Assembly (NCBI RefSeq): GCF_015864955.1
Contig: NZ_JADYWE010000001.1
Span: 372,001-436,000, forward strand
Source: Salinibacterium sp. NK8237
GTDB taxonomy: Bacteria; Actinomycetota; Actinomycetes; Actinomycetales; Microbacteriaceae
DNA length: 64,000 nucleotides
Direction: 5' to 3'
The position numbers were made by a program, and so were the translations under genes. The stretch's first letter is position 1. Every line of letters begins with the position of its first letter. Shown one piece after another: positions 1 through 8,444 of this stretch. The notes below the pieces were generated by a model that did not search any database, was not told the DNA's origin, and saw only the letters and a list, made by a program, of their open reading frames with translations.

Positions 1-248
1 TAGTAGAAACCGTCAGTCACCGGCGGGCCGATACCCAGCTTCGCCGCAGGATTGATCGTCTGAACAGCCTGCGCTGCGACGTGTGCCGCTGAATGGCGAA
101 GGATATTGAGCCCGTCAGGCGAGTCAATAGTGACTGCCTCAACCTCATCCGTGTCTATCACCGTCGAGGCGAGATCTTTCAGCTCACCGTTGACGCGCAT
201 GGCGACGACGTTGCGGTCGGTAAATAGGTCGAATCCAGTCTTACTCAC
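1..248 (-). CDS. thrS: threonyl-tRNA synthetase, N-terminal fragment (runs off left edge)
   Basis: The reverse strand from 248 reads without a stop to the window edge and gives about 82 residues. It starts with a small ubiquitin-like (TGS) segment ([20 protein letters not shown]) and runs into [16 protein letters not shown] and [15 protein letters not shown], which are the diagnostic N-terminal blocks of threonyl-tRNA synthetase (the HSAAHV motif lies in the editing/second additional domain). The enzyme charges tRNA-Thr in the cytoplasm. The chosen start is GTG at 248 because TGA lies directly upstream in frame; the ribosome site is weak. It follows the 302-1450 membrane-protein gene by 53 bases on the same strand and may be co-transcribed. 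The catalytic domain lies outside the window, so the family call rests on the N-terminus only. Confidence 0.9.
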   Translation of the reverse strand, partial: MSKTGFDLFTDRNVVAMRVNGELKDLASTVIDTDEVEAVTIDSPDGLNILRHSAAHVAAQAVQTINPAAKLGIGPPVTDGFY

Positions 249-301
249 ACAACAACTTTAGCGGCGTTAAGCCATCCTCGGTGCCGCAGCCGGAGCGCGG
301 G

Positions 302-1450
302 TCACAAAATCTGAGAAGCCCACGCAGCAAGCGCTGTACTTGTCAGAGCCGCCGCCCAGGCAATTACGAACTGGAGCACTGACACAAGGTCGATAAGAGT
401 TGTCGTCTTGCGACTTCGTGCTGTCGGGATAAGTGCAATCGCCATGAGCGTCATGGTGATGAATGTGTTTCCGGTTGATCCTTCGGGAAGCAGGCCGAGC
501 GCGAAGCCAAGGATGATCGCAACGAACACGAGAGACGAGATGATGATTGCTCCCGGACGGCGCACAATGATTGCGATCAGCCAAGCACTGACGACGGGAG
601 CGATGACCCACATACCTTCAAACGTGGTCAAGAAGGTAAGCGCGACGACGAGCCGATCACCGAACTCCGCGAACGCTGTTCGCATTGCACTCGAAAAGGG
701 GCTCCCGAGAAAGACGGCGTTCAGCACGATGAGAGACAACAGCGCTGCGGCCGCCGGGTACAGGATGACGAGAGCGTTTGCGCGCCTCACGCCTTTTTCT
801 TGAGAGCGTCGGTGAGTCAAAAATGGCGCGGAAACAGCGGCTGCGGTGACATATACCAGAGCCGTAATATCCGTGAGCACTGCGACCATAAAGTAGAGCC
901 CGACGCGGAAGCCCGACTCAGTATTTCCCCACGCTACGAAGCGCACTATGTGCGAGAGCCCGAGCCCGAACAAGAGCAAACCCAAGAACGCCGCGAAGTT
1001 TTGGGTGGCGTTATAGAAGAACAACGGATTCAAGGCAAGCGCCGACATCAGAATGATTATCGTCGACCGTGGAAAGCGTCGCTGCACCATAATCTCGATA
1101 ATCTTCTGCAGAAAGATTCCAGCGCTAATCGCGCCAAGCAGCGACAGAGTGAGCGAACCACCGGGCGCAAATGCAGCCAAAAGCGTGCTGATGGGCGGAA
1201 AAATTTCGCCTAACCAGATCGCATCAGCTCTATCCCACGGTATTTCAGCGGCACGCTCGACCAGCCTGATATTAGGAGAGGTAGTGACGCCAAGCAGGTG
1301 AACAACGATCGCAAACACGACGAATGGCAGTGCGAACAGTGCACGAAGCAGCCACCGTCGCGGGCGCCGTCGCGGCCACTGATCAAGTCGAGTGCGAGGG
1401 GGCCTCGTCGCTATACGAAGTGGTCGCGTGGCTGGAGCGTGATCAGTCAT
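302..1450 (-). CDS. polytopic membrane protein coupled to a GT2 glycosyltransferase
   Basis: This 382-residue protein is not recognised by name. After a basic, Arg/Pro-rich cytoplasmic head (residues 1-32) it shows about nine to ten hydrophobic segments, the first near residues 33-53 and the last near the C-terminus. No catalytic motif was seen. Its ATG overlaps the last codons of the upstream glycosyltransferase gene by 8 bases, so the two are very likely translationally coupled and may act as a complex in the membrane. By position it could be a polymer export, acceptor or flippase-like partner, but that is inference. Some integral-membrane GT-C glycosyltransferases have a similar look, and that alternative cannot be excluded without a profile search. 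Confidence 0.75.
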   Translation of the reverse strand: MTDHAPATRPLRIATRPPRTRLDQWPRRRPRRWLLRALFALPFVVFAIVVHLLGVTTSPNIRLVERAAEIPWDRADAIWLGEIFPPISTLLAAFAPGGSLTLSLLGAISAGIFLQKIIEIMVQRRFPRSTIIILMSALALNPLFFYNATQNFAAFLGLLLFGLGLSHIVRFVAWGNTESGFRVGLYFMVAVLTDITALVYVTAAAVSAPFLTHRRSQEKGVRRANALVILYPAAAALLSLIVLNAVFLGSPFSSAMRTAFAEFGDRLVVALTFLTTFEGMWVIAPVVSAWLIAIIVRRPGAIIISSLVFVAIILGFALGLLPEGSTGNTFITMTLMAIALIPTARSRKTTTLIDLVSVLQFVIAWAAALTSTALAAWASQIL

Positions 1451-3344
1451 GATTTGTTTGGTTCGTCAAGCCATGCTCCGTCTTCTCCCAGTAGTGCGGT
1501 TTCGTAATGAGTTGCCACAACGCTTTGTACGACGCGACGGAGTGCAGAATCCAGTACAACGGGTTCAGCAACGCCCACGGAACTAGAGCAAAGGTGCCCC
1601 GCTTATACGGTCCCATCATCGAGAGGTACACCATGATGGAACTGCCGATAATGAAGTTGAGAAAACAAATCCACAACAACCAGTACGGGAAAAATTGCCC
1701 CACGAATTCTGGTGGTAGCGCTAAAGATAGGACCGTAAGAACGTAGAACGGCAACACGCCCAGGAAAGTCGCCGGGGTTCCCGCTATCAGGAGCACGAAG
1801 CTGCTGAACCGCCAGAATCCAATTTCTCGCATGAGCGCCGCTGGCCTTCGTGCATGCACGAGCGTCGTCTGCATGTAGCCCTTGATCCAGCGGCTGCGCT
1901 GACGAACAAAGTTAGGAATCGAAGTGTTGGCTTCTTCCATCGTCGCGGAGTTCACTACGCCAACCCGATATCCCAAAGCACTCGCGCGGATGCCCAAGTC
2001 GGCATCCTCCGTCACGTTATAGGGGTCCCAACCCCCCAGGCCTTTGAGCGCCTCAGTTCTAAAGTGATTCGAGGTGCCGCCCAACGGAATGGGCAAGTCA
2101 AGCGAATCCAGCCCCGCAAGCATGTAGTCGAACCAGTAGCCGTATTCGAGCGAAAACATCCGAGTAAGGACATTTTCGCGGGAGTTGAAGTAGTTGAGCG
2201 CAGCTTGCACGCACACAGTCTTCTCCCCGCCGCGTTGGAACGAAATATAGGACTTCTTGAGTTGGTCAGGCTCTGGCGTATCTTCGGCATCGTAGATCAC
2301 CAAATAGTCACCGGTTGCAAAAAACAGGCCGACATTGCATGCGCGTGGTTTGGTTTGAGGATGGCCCGCCGGAATCGTGATCACATGAAAATGATCTGGT
2401 GGAGAGCTCGCATCAAAAGCATCTCGAGTTTCATGGTCGGACTCTTCGATCAAAACGAATACTTCTAGGCGGTTGGTCGGCCAATCGATACTGCCAAGGT
2501 TTTTGACGAGTTGCGCGACGATGTTTGCTTCTTTGAACACAGGAACGAGAACTGTGTAGCGAGGCAGCAGGCCGTCATCGAGTTCAGCGACCTCGCGGTC
2601 AGAAACGCGTTCGACAAGGTCGAATCGAGCACCGCGAAGCGAAATAAAGAATTTGAAAGCGGTGCCAGCTAAAAACACCAAGCTGGTCAACGTGATGAGA
2701 GCGATAACCGTTTCGACAGGCCACAGAATGAGACAAATTATCGCCACAATGGCGAGCAACAAAAGTCCCACTTTTTGACCGCGAGAGGCAACTGTTCTCG
2801 CGGAAAGCACCGGATTTCGGTTCCAAAGATCATTCGCCGCTTGATCGGCGATCTCTGGCCCAAACACATCCAGAATAGTATGCCAAATTTGTGCGGAGGT
2901 CGCAGCCACAAAAACCACGTCGCACCCGAGCGCAGTTCTGATTCGATCGCTGCGATCCTCATCGGGGACCCGCGCAGTAGCGACAACTGCACGACCATCG
3001 GGCAACTGTTTGAGGGGCATCCAATTTTCGGCAATGTACAGCTGTCCACCCCATTGCCGAGCAAAGTCGCTGTCAACTTCATCCATAGAAGCCCGCTCGA
3101 GTTTCCACACGCGCGAGATTACATCGACCAACGTTTCACTGTCCAAGTGACCGCGACTGGCGAGCGTTTGGTCGATGTGAGCACCGGAGCGCGCTTTGAC
3201 CTCGCGCGCCTCTTGAATCTGGCTTCGAGTCGCCAGCCCTTCGTCGAGCAGGAGCTGCACAAATGCTTCACTCTGCCGCGATGGTCCCCCATTTTTCCCC
3301 ATGAGCCCATCGTGGCGCATTCTGTTGAAGCATGAGGGTGCCAC
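1443..3344 (-). CDS. membrane family-2 glycosyltransferase with GspE/MshE-like N-terminal domain
   Basis: The 633-residue protein has three parts. Residues about 20-150 look like the N-terminal domain of type II secretion ATPases (MshEN type: repeated helices with RSGAHIDQTLASRGHLDSET). Two membrane helices follow (about 180-225). A GT2 domain has the nucleotide-sugar loop (VLVPVFKEANIV), DAED, TED and the processive-synthase motif RQRSRW, then several C-terminal membrane helices. This architecture is that of NfrB-like/cellulose-synthase-like enzymes that polymerise or transfer sugars at the inner face of the membrane. The substrate is unknown. The start is uncertain: GTG 3344 is the longest, but ATG 3320 or 3302 are possible; no clear ribosome site helps. 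It is the first gene of a unit with the coupled membrane protein and possibly thrS. Confidence 0.85.
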   Translation of the reverse strand: MAPSCFNRMRHDGLMGKNGGPSRQSEAFVQLLLDEGLATRSQIQEAREVKARSGAHIDQTLASRGHLDSETLVDVISRVWKLERASMDEVDSDFARQWGGQLYIAENWMPLKQLPDGRAVVATARVPDEDRSDRIRTALGCDVVFVAATSAQIWHTILDVFGPEIADQAANDLWNRNPVLSARTVASRGQKVGLLLLAIVAIICLILWPVETVIALITLTSLVFLAGTAFKFFISLRGARFDLVERVSDREVAELDDGLLPRYTVLVPVFKEANIVAQLVKNLGSIDWPTNRLEVFVLIEESDHETRDAFDASSPPDHFHVITIPAGHPQTKPRACNVGLFFATGDYLVIYDAEDTPEPDQLKKSYISFQRGGEKTVCVQAALNYFNSRENVLTRMFSLEYGYWFDYMLAGLDSLDLPIPLGGTSNHFRTEALKGLGGWDPYNVTEDADLGIRASALGYRVGVVNSATMEEANTSIPNFVRQRSRWIKGYMQTTLVHARRPAALMREIGFWRFSSFVLLIAGTPATFLGVLPFYVLTVLSLALPPEFVGQFFPYWLLWICFLNFIIGSSIMVYLSMMGPYKRGTFALVPWALLNPLYWILHSVASYKALWQLITKPHYWEKTEHGLTNQTNHD

Positions 3345-3380
3345 GCTGACACGATAAGGTGTGGAGTGCCGTTAAAAGCA

Positions 3381-3404
3381 GAAGCCCCGGCGAACCGGGG
3401 CTTC
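3381..3404 (-). terminator. Rho-independent terminator of the Gly-Cys-Val tRNA unit
   Basis: A perfect 10-bp stem (GAAGCCCCGG / CCGGGGCTTC) with a 4-base loop lies just 3' of tRNA-Val on the minus strand and is followed, reading minus, by TGCTTTTAAC. It separates the tRNA unit from the downstream glycosyltransferase gene. Confidence 0.85.
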
Positions 3405-3409
3405 ATCTG

Positions 3410-3481
3410 TGAGCGATACTGGGATCGAACCAGCGACCTCTTCCGTGTCAGGGAAGCGCGCTACCGCTGCGCCAATCGCTC
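3410..3481 (-). tRNA. tRNA-Val (GAC)
   Basis: The reverse strand folds as a cloverleaf with acceptor GAGCGAT/ATCGCTC plus discriminator A, anticodon stem CTTCC/GGAAG with loop CTGACAC (anticodon GAC), and T-arm CTGG-TTCGATC-CCAG. CCA is not encoded. It is the last gene of a Gly-Cys-Val minus-strand unit and is very similar to the plus-strand Val tRNA at 3813-3885. Confidence 0.95.
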
Positions 3482-3513
3482 ATGCTATTTAGTTACGTAA
3501 AACAATCATTACG

Positions 3514-3584
3514 AGGTGGAGACGGGATTTGAACCCGCGTATACGGCTTTGCAGGCCGCTGCCTCGCCTCTCGGCCACTCCACC
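3514..3584 (-). tRNA. tRNA-Cys (GCA)
   Basis: The reverse strand folds with acceptor GGTGGAG/CTCCACC and discriminator U, as expected for Cys. The anticodon loop is CTGCAAA (anticodon GCA), and a T-loop TTCAAAT is present. CCA is not encoded. It is the middle gene of the minus-strand tRNA unit. Confidence 0.95.
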
Positions 3585-3624
3585 GCACATGGAAAGTGCC
3601 AGCGAGGCTGACACTTCCCACTTG

Positions 3625-3696
3625 AGCGGATGACGAGATTCGAACTCGCGACCCTAACCTTGGCAAGGTTATGCGCTACCACTGCGCCACATCCGC
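3625..3696 (-). tRNA. tRNA-Gly (GCC)
   Basis: The reverse strand folds with acceptor GCGGATG/CATCCGC and discriminator U, anticodon stem AACCT/AGGTT with loop TGCCAAG-type context (anticodon GCC), and T-loop TTCGAAT. It is the first gene of the minus-strand tRNA unit. Confidence 0.95.
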
Positions 3697-3739
3697 ATTT
3701 ACAAGCTATTCGGTTACCCGTTTTCGCGTGCTAGATGAC

Positions 3740-3767
3740 TGTATACGAAGAGTGCGCGAACTTCCAA
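3740..3767 (-). promoter_or_regulatory. promoter for the minus-strand tRNA unit
   Basis: Reading minus, TTGGAA (3767-3762) and TATACA (3745-3740) are separated by 16 bases and lie about 45 bases before tRNA-Gly. This fits a primary-sigma promoter. It was picked by eye in a 116-base gap between divergent tRNA units; the plus-strand Val tRNA promoter in the same gap is less clear. Confidence 0.6.
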
Positions 3768-3812
3768 TTCGGTTGCGAGCGTGTCGTGAAGATATGCGAA
3801 GATTGCTCTGCA

Positions 3813-3885
3813 GGGCGATTGGCGCAGTTGGTAGCGCGCTTCCTTCACACGGAAGAGGTCATCGGTTCGAGTCCGGTATCGCCCA
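3813..3885 (+). tRNA. tRNA-Val (CAC)
   Basis: Acceptor GGGCGAT/ATCGCCC with discriminator A, anticodon stem CTTCC/GGAAG with loop TTCACAC (anticodon CAC), and T-arm with TTCGAGT. CCA is not encoded. It is a paralogue of the divergent tRNA-Val(GAC), so the two Val genes form a diverged inverted pair. Confidence 0.95.
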
Positions 3886-3929
3886 CCGAAATATGTTCCA
3901 TTGGGGCAGCTCAGAAGCCTGTTTCTCTG

Positions 3930-3958
3930 GGCTACTTGGCCCCATCGGCCCAGTAGCC
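3930..3958 (+). terminator. hairpin after tRNA-Val(CAC)
   Basis: GGCTACT-T-GGCC / GGCC-C-AGTAGCC pairs over 11 bp with one mismatch and a 5-base loop. Only a short T-poor tail follows before the next gene starts at 3966. It probably ends the tRNA transcript; strength is uncertain. Confidence 0.55.
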
Positions 3959-3965
3959 TTGGTTC

Positions 3966-4778
3966 ATGGCCATTCATTCGCCGCGACGCGCTTCGAGCAT
4001 CCGGGAGTTTTTTATTGGTGCAGGTTTTTTATTTCGAGGTTTCCGAATCTGGATTACGGCACCGCGCCTCATGCTGCTCGGCATGGTCCCGGCAGCAATC
4101 GTTGGCGTCTTAGCTCTTACGGTTCTCATAACTCTGTTTGCGAACATCCAAGCGGTTGCTTCTTTCGTGACGCCATTTGCCAACGATTGGGGTGAATTGG
4201 CGCGAGCCGCGACCCAGTTTGCCGCGGGTGTGGCAGTGGTTCTTGCCAGCATCCTGCTCGTCATGAATACCTATACGACTGTGACGCTGATGGTCGGAGA
4301 TTCTTTCTATCGCAAGATATCGGGGCACGTGGATGCGATCAATGGTTCTCCCCCGCCTCCAGAACCGCTCGGGTTCTGGAGTGACTTCAGGCGCGGTCTC
4401 GGCGAAGGGCTACGCGTGCTTCTCCCTACGGTTGGGTTGGCCATTCTTGTGCTTCTTCTCGGCTTCATTCCGGTGGTGGGCAGCATTGTGGCGGCGACCG
4501 CAGGCGCGCTGCTCGGTGGATGGCTCCTCGTGGTCGAGTTGGGCAATATCCCATTTGAGGCGCGCGGGATGCATCTCACTACTCGACGACAGGCTCTTCG
4601 CGGTTCACGCGCACGGTCGGTGGGGTTTGGCGCTGCAACGTACCTGGTGTTTCTCGTACCGCTGGGAGCGGTCTTCGCGATGCCTGCCGCACTTGCTGGC
4701 GCGACACTCTTGACTCGTTCAGTTCTGGGAGAGGACACGCGGCCTGTGGACGCCTCGGCGGTGCCCAATCCTGCCTAG
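3966..4778 (+). CDS. EI24 domain-containing membrane protein (CysZ-like)
   Basis: This 270-residue protein resembles the EI24/CysZ family: it begins with a GAGFLFRGFRIW block and has about six hydrophobic segments, including paired helices around residues 40-65, 85-110, 150-195 and 230-255. CysZ of enterobacteria is a sulfate permease; in actinobacteria the family is uncharacterised, so a transport role is only a family inference. No Shine-Dalgarno sequence precedes ATG 3966, so the mRNA may be nearly leaderless or start inside the tRNA terminator region. Its last 60 bases overlap the 3' end of the convergent Amt-like gene. Confidence 0.75.
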   Translation: MAIHSPRRASSIREFFIGAGFLFRGFRIWITAPRLMLLGMVPAAIVGVLALTVLITLFANIQAVASFVTPFANDWGELARAATQFAAGVAVVLASILLVMNTYTTVTLMVGDSFYRKISGHVDAINGSPPPPEPLGFWSDFRRGLGEGLRVLLPTVGLAILVLLLGFIPVVGSIVAATAGALLGGWLLVVELGNIPFEARGMHLTTRRQALRGSRARSVGFGAATYLVFLVPLGAVFAMPAALAGATLLTRSVLGEDTRPVDASAVPNPA

Positions 4779-5798
4779 GAGCCACCAGAAGATTGACGAC
4801 GCCACAAAGGCATAGCCGGCGGTAGCGACGACACTCAGGAGCTGCTGTTGAAAAATGTAGGTCTGACCGGTGAACAAGAACCCAGAACCGGTTGCAAGCA
4901 CGCCGAGTGAGACAACTCCGATACTGCCACCCATGAGATGAGCGTTCACGAGAAATCGAAGTTGATTTCCGAGAGGGGACCCTTTTCGAACCGTGAAGGC
5001 GCAGGCAACTACGCCGGCGATCACACCAGCAACGGCCGCAGAAACGGGCGTGAAAAGCGGCGCACCGGCAGTGACGGCGATTAGGCCGCTTACGCCACCT
5101 CCAGCCAGCGATTTCAATCCCACAGCGCCATGATTGATTAGTTGCACAGCTATCCAGCCGAAAACCCCGAAAACCGCACTAACGGCGCCGTTAACGATGA
5201 TGAGACTCACGACATCATCCAGAGCGAACTCGGCGCCGACGAGCCATAACAGCCAGGACAAGATAACCCCCACGAGTGCGAAGAGCGCGACTGGCACCGG
5301 CACCGTCATTCGTGCGCCTCGAATGAGTGAGTGACGTTCGACGACCAGAACCGCAAGCATGCTGGCCCCAACCGCGACGCTCATCACAAGGGCACCGCCG
5401 TGGTCGATGGGATTGAGGCCCAGAGGCGTCGTCGTGCCAAAGGGCTCAAACGTTCGCACCGAGATGGGTACGTACACGCTTACAGCCCAGAGGCAGCTGT
5501 AAACGATGCTTCGAACGAGCGAGGCACCTGAGCTACGGGATACGAGTGTGACGAGAAAACAACACACGGCGCCCAAAGTTGCTAGCGAAGGCATCATTAC
5601 GAGCCGGATACTCAAGCCTGCTGCTGGGACTACCAGCGCCCACGCGAGAATTCCCGGGATCGCGCACGCGAGTGACTCGAGAAACACACGCCGCCAACCG
5701 ACAGCAGGCAGTGTGCTTGCGTAAAGCACGACTAGCGAGAAAAACAGCACAACGAGTGCAACAACGCCGATCGATGCCGCCGCTAAATCTCCCACCAC
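4719..5798 (-). CDS. degenerate ammonium-transporter (Amt/Rh) homologue
   Basis: The 359-residue protein has about ten to eleven membrane helices. By-eye alignment to E. coli AmtB matches a block around residues 125-150 (NPIDHGGALVMSVAV against ALDFAGGTVVHINAA) and residues 200-265, where VNGAVSAVFGVFGW and SGLIAVTAGAP line up with the AmtB fifth to seventh helices. The Asp of the ammonium-binding vestibule (D132) and the second twin His (H287 in AHLMGGSIG) are kept, but the first twin His is Met139. Canonical ammonium conduction is therefore doubtful. No glnK/amtR partner is adjacent. Start is GTG. It lies 88 bases downstream of zapE and converges on the EI24 gene with a 60-base overlap. Confidence 0.7.
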   Translation of the reverse strand: MVGDLAAASIGVVALVVLFFSLVVLYASTLPAVGWRRVFLESLACAIPGILAWALVVPAAGLSIRLVMMPSLATLGAVCCFLVTLVSRSSGASLVRSIVYSCLWAVSVYVPISVRTFEPFGTTTPLGLNPIDHGGALVMSVAVGASMLAVLVVERHSLIRGARMTVPVPVALFALVGVILSWLLWLVGAEFALDDVVSLIIVNGAVSAVFGVFGWIAVQLINHGAVGLKSLAGGGVSGLIAVTAGAPLFTPVSAAVAGVIAGVVACAFTVRKGSPLGNQLRFLVNAHLMGGSIGVVSLGVLATGSGFLFTGQTYIFQQQLLSVVATAGYAFVASSIFWWLLGRIGHRRGVHRPRVLSQN

Positions 5799-5886
5799 AG
5801 CTAGCCTTCCCAGCCCGACGCGTAACGCTCAAATTCTGCCAGTACTGCCAAGAACTCCGAGTGCTAGGCGAGTACTGCGAAGCGTA

Positions 5887-6897
5887 CTAGGCGTTGTTCG
5901 AGGTGAGGGCGATTAGGCGCGAAACTGCTCGGAGATACTTCTTGCTGTATCCGCCGTTGAGCATGTCTTCGGGGAAAACTGCATCCAGCGCAGTTCCCTC
6001 GGCGTACACCGGGATCTGGGCGTCGTAGAGACGATCGACGAAGGCCACGAAACGTAACGCATCCGTCTGGTTGGTGAACTCGTGTACCCCCGTCAGCGCA
6101 ATCGCGTCAATGCCCTCAATCAACTTGACGTAGCGCGAAGGATGCACGCCAGCCAAGTGCTTCAGCACGCCATCGAACGAGTCCAGAGTGACAACGCCGG
6201 GTAGCGCAGAAATTGCCGCGGCCGCGTCGTCGACCGCGATGGCATGCGCGCCAGTATCGCGTCGGCGATAGTCGAGGCCGTCAATTCGGATCGTCTCAAA
6301 CTTGGCAGCCAGAGAGTCGATTTCACGCAAAAAGTCTTGGGCGGCAAACCTGCCCTCGCCCAGTGCATTCGGAGGAGTGTTGGATGTTGCGGCGATTTTG
6401 GTTCCCGATGCCACTAGTTCCGAGAGCAGCCGAGAAATGAGACGGGTATCACCTGGATCGTCTAGTTCGAACTCGTCGATGCACACGAGCGACGCACCCT
6501 TGAGTAGCTCTACCGCCGGCGCATAGCCGACCGCGCCGACCAGCGCCGTATATTCGATGAAGGTTCCGAAGTATTTGCGACCAGCCATCTGATGCCACAG
6601 CGCGGCAAGCAAGTGAGTCTTGCCCACGCCGAATCCACCATCGAGATATACGCCCGGCTTTGCCACCGGCGCCTTCTTTCGCGAAAAAAGTTTCGCCTTC
6701 TGTGCACCGGTCAGAAAGTGCCGCATCGCTGCCACGGCAGCCCCCTGTGACGGGTAGTCCCGGTCGGGACGATACGACTCCAAAGTCGCACCGGTGAACT
6801 GGCGCGGTGGCACAAGTTCGGAGAGCATCTGCGCTCCGGTCAACGACGGGATACGATCGACTAGACGCTCAGGAGTCGTAGGCGCAGTAGCGCTCAT
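5887..6897 (-). CDS. zapE: cell division protein ZapE (AFG1-like ATPase)
   Basis: The 336-residue protein is an AFG1/ZapE-family P-loop ATPase. Walker A is GGFGVGKT at residues 87-94, Walker B is ASLVCIDEFELDD, and the TSNTPP and FAAQDFLREID blocks typical of the family follow. In E. coli ZapE binds FtsZ at the septum and acts late in constriction; in actinobacteria the role is inferred from homology. It is transcribed divergently from the sulfurtransferase gene across 138 bases, and the Amt-like gene lies downstream on the same strand. Confidence 0.9.
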   Translation of the reverse strand: MSATAPTTPERLVDRIPSLTGAQMLSELVPPRQFTGATLESYRPDRDYPSQGAAVAAMRHFLTGAQKAKLFSRKKAPVAKPGVYLDGGFGVGKTHLLAALWHQMAGRKYFGTFIEYTALVGAVGYAPAVELLKGASLVCIDEFELDDPGDTRLISRLLSELVASGTKIAATSNTPPNALGEGRFAAQDFLREIDSLAAKFETIRIDGLDYRRRDTGAHAIAVDDAAAAISALPGVVTLDSFDGVLKHLAGVHPSRYVKLIEGIDAIALTGVHEFTNQTDALRFVAFVDRLYDAQIPVYAEGTALDAVFPEDMLNGGYSKKYLRAVSRLIALTSNNA

Positions 6898-7035
6898 TCT
6901 CGGCCTCGGTTATTTTTCGCAGTCTTACGGCAACGCGGTGTAATCAGCGGCGAATGCGTAATTTCTTGGGCAAGGGACCCATCAAGCTTAGTTTGAAGCC
7001 CACCCCAGTTTTTCCACCCACAATCGGAGGTAGCT

Positions 7036-7935
7036 ATGACTATCGAATACGACCAAGCCCCCCAATTCGCTGAGTTCTCGCACCCGGAACGATTGGTCAC
7101 TGCAGACTGGCTTGAAGAACGACTCGGCAAGCCCGGTCTCGTTGTAGTGGAATCTGACGAAGACGTGCTGCTCTATGAAACCGGTCACATTCGCACCGCC
7201 GTCAAAATCGACTGGCACACGGACCTCAACGACCCCGTCACTCGCGACTACATCAATGGCGAAGAATTTGCCGAGCTCATGTCGCGCAGTGGCATTGCTC
7301 GGGACACCACGGTCGTCATTTATGGCGACAAGACCAACTGGTGGGCAGCCTACGCACTGTGGGTATTCACCCTGTTTGGCCACGAAGATGTACGACTCTT
7401 GGATGGCGGCCGCGCCAAGTGGGAAGCGGATGGTCGCGAGTACACGCTCGAGGTCCCCACTCCGACGCCCACCGAGTACCCGATCATTGAGCGCGACGAT
7501 TCCGTGATTCGTGCATTCCGCGACGACGTGCTCGCCCACTTGGGAAACCCACTGATCGATGTCCGCTCTCCCGAGGAGTACAGCGGAGAACGCACAAGCG
7601 CTCCTGCCTACCCTGAGGAAGGCGCTCTGCGTGCCGGTCACATCCCGAGCGCACAGAGCGTGCCGTGGTCAAAGGCCGTTGCAGAAGATGGAACTTTCCG
7701 CCCTCTCGATGAACTCAACGCGATCTACCGTGATGGCGCCGGGCTCAAGGATGGCGACCAAGTAGTGGCCTACTGCCGCATCGGTGAACGTTCCAGCCAC
7801 ACTTGGTTCGTGCTGAACTACTTGATGGGCTTCAAAAACGTGCGCAACTACGACGGATCATGGACCGAGTGGGGTTCCTTGGTCGCTGTTCCGATCACGG
7901 TGGGCACTGAACCCGGTGACGTCCCATCCCGTTAG
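7036..7935 (+). CDS. sseA: thiosulfate/3-mercaptopyruvate sulfurtransferase (two rhodanese domains)
   Basis: The 299-residue protein has two rhodanese domains. The N-terminal one (residues about 20-150) begins [20 protein letters not shown]; the C-terminal one carries the active site [13 protein letters not shown] with the persulfide-forming Cys247. It transfers sulfane sulfur from thiosulfate or mercaptopyruvate to thiol acceptors. The start ATG has a good GGAGGT site 6 bases upstream. A SufE gene begins 7-10 bases after the stop, so the pair probably moves sulfur together. Whether thiosulfate or mercaptopyruvate is preferred cannot be told from sequence. Confidence 0.9.
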   Translation: MTIEYDQAPQFAEFSHPERLVTADWLEERLGKPGLVVVESDEDVLLYETGHIRTAVKIDWHTDLNDPVTRDYINGEEFAELMSRSGIARDTTVVIYGDKTNWWAAYALWVFTLFGHEDVRLLDGGRAKWEADGREYTLEVPTPTPTEYPIIERDDSVIRAFRDDVLAHLGNPLIDVRSPEEYSGERTSAPAYPEEGALRAGHIPSAQSVPWSKAVAEDGTFRPLDELNAIYRDGAGLKDGDQVVAYCRIGERSSHTWFVLNYLMGFKNVRNYDGSWTEWGSLVAVPITVGTEPGDVPSR

Positions 7936-7941
7936 ACTGAA

Positions 7942-8382
7942 GTGGTGAGTGAGCAGCAGATCCCTACCCAGTTGGCCGAAATTCGTGACGACTTTCTGGA
8001 GCTTGAGTTGAGGGATCGGTTGCAACTTTTGCTTGAGTTCGCTAACGAGCTCCCTGAGCTGCCTGAGAGGTACCGGGACCACCCCGATCTCTTTGAGCGG
8101 GTTGAGGAATGCCAGTCCCCCGTCTTCATCTTTATTGAAGTCGAGAACGACATCGTTCATATGTACGCGACGGCGCCACCGGAAGCACCGACTACTCGTG
8201 GCTTCGCGTCGATCTTGGCGCAAGGATTGTCCGGGCTCAGCAGCAAAGACGTATTGGAACTCTCCGACGATTACCCCCAATCGCTGGGTCTCGCTAAGGC
8301 TGTGAGCCCACTGCGGCTGCGCGGAATGACGGGCATGCTGGCGCGGGCGAAACGACAGATCCGCCTGAAGAGCGTCGTCTAG
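7942..8382 (+). CDS. sufE: SufE-family sulfur acceptor protein
   Basis: This 146-residue protein is SufE-like: a helical start (LELRDRLQLLLEFANELPELPERY) leads to the reactive-cysteine block EECQSPVFIF, followed by the typical FASILAQGLSGLSSKDVLEL segment. SufE proteins take persulfide sulfur from a desulfurase; next to a rhodanese it may instead relay sulfur from that enzyme, an arrangement common in actinobacteria. Tandem GTG codons at 7942 and 7945 make the exact start ambiguous. The tight spacing to the sulfurtransferase gene indicates one transcript. Confidence 0.9.
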   Translation: MVSEQQIPTQLAEIRDDFLELELRDRLQLLLEFANELPELPERYRDHPDLFERVEECQSPVFIFIEVENDIVHMYATAPPEAPTTRGFASILAQGLSGLSSKDVLELSDDYPQSLGLAKAVSPLRLRGMTGMLARAKRQIRLKSVV

Positions 8383-8444
8383 ACCATCTCTATCGATTCT
8401 CGAGAGCCGCCGGTGGTTGCTCGACGTTCCGCCATTCGTGAGTT

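Noticed and set aside
3410..3885. tRNA cluster as a prophage or island attachment site
   Set aside because: No integrase, no duplicated tRNA 3' end and no foreign-looking genes next to the tRNAs were seen.
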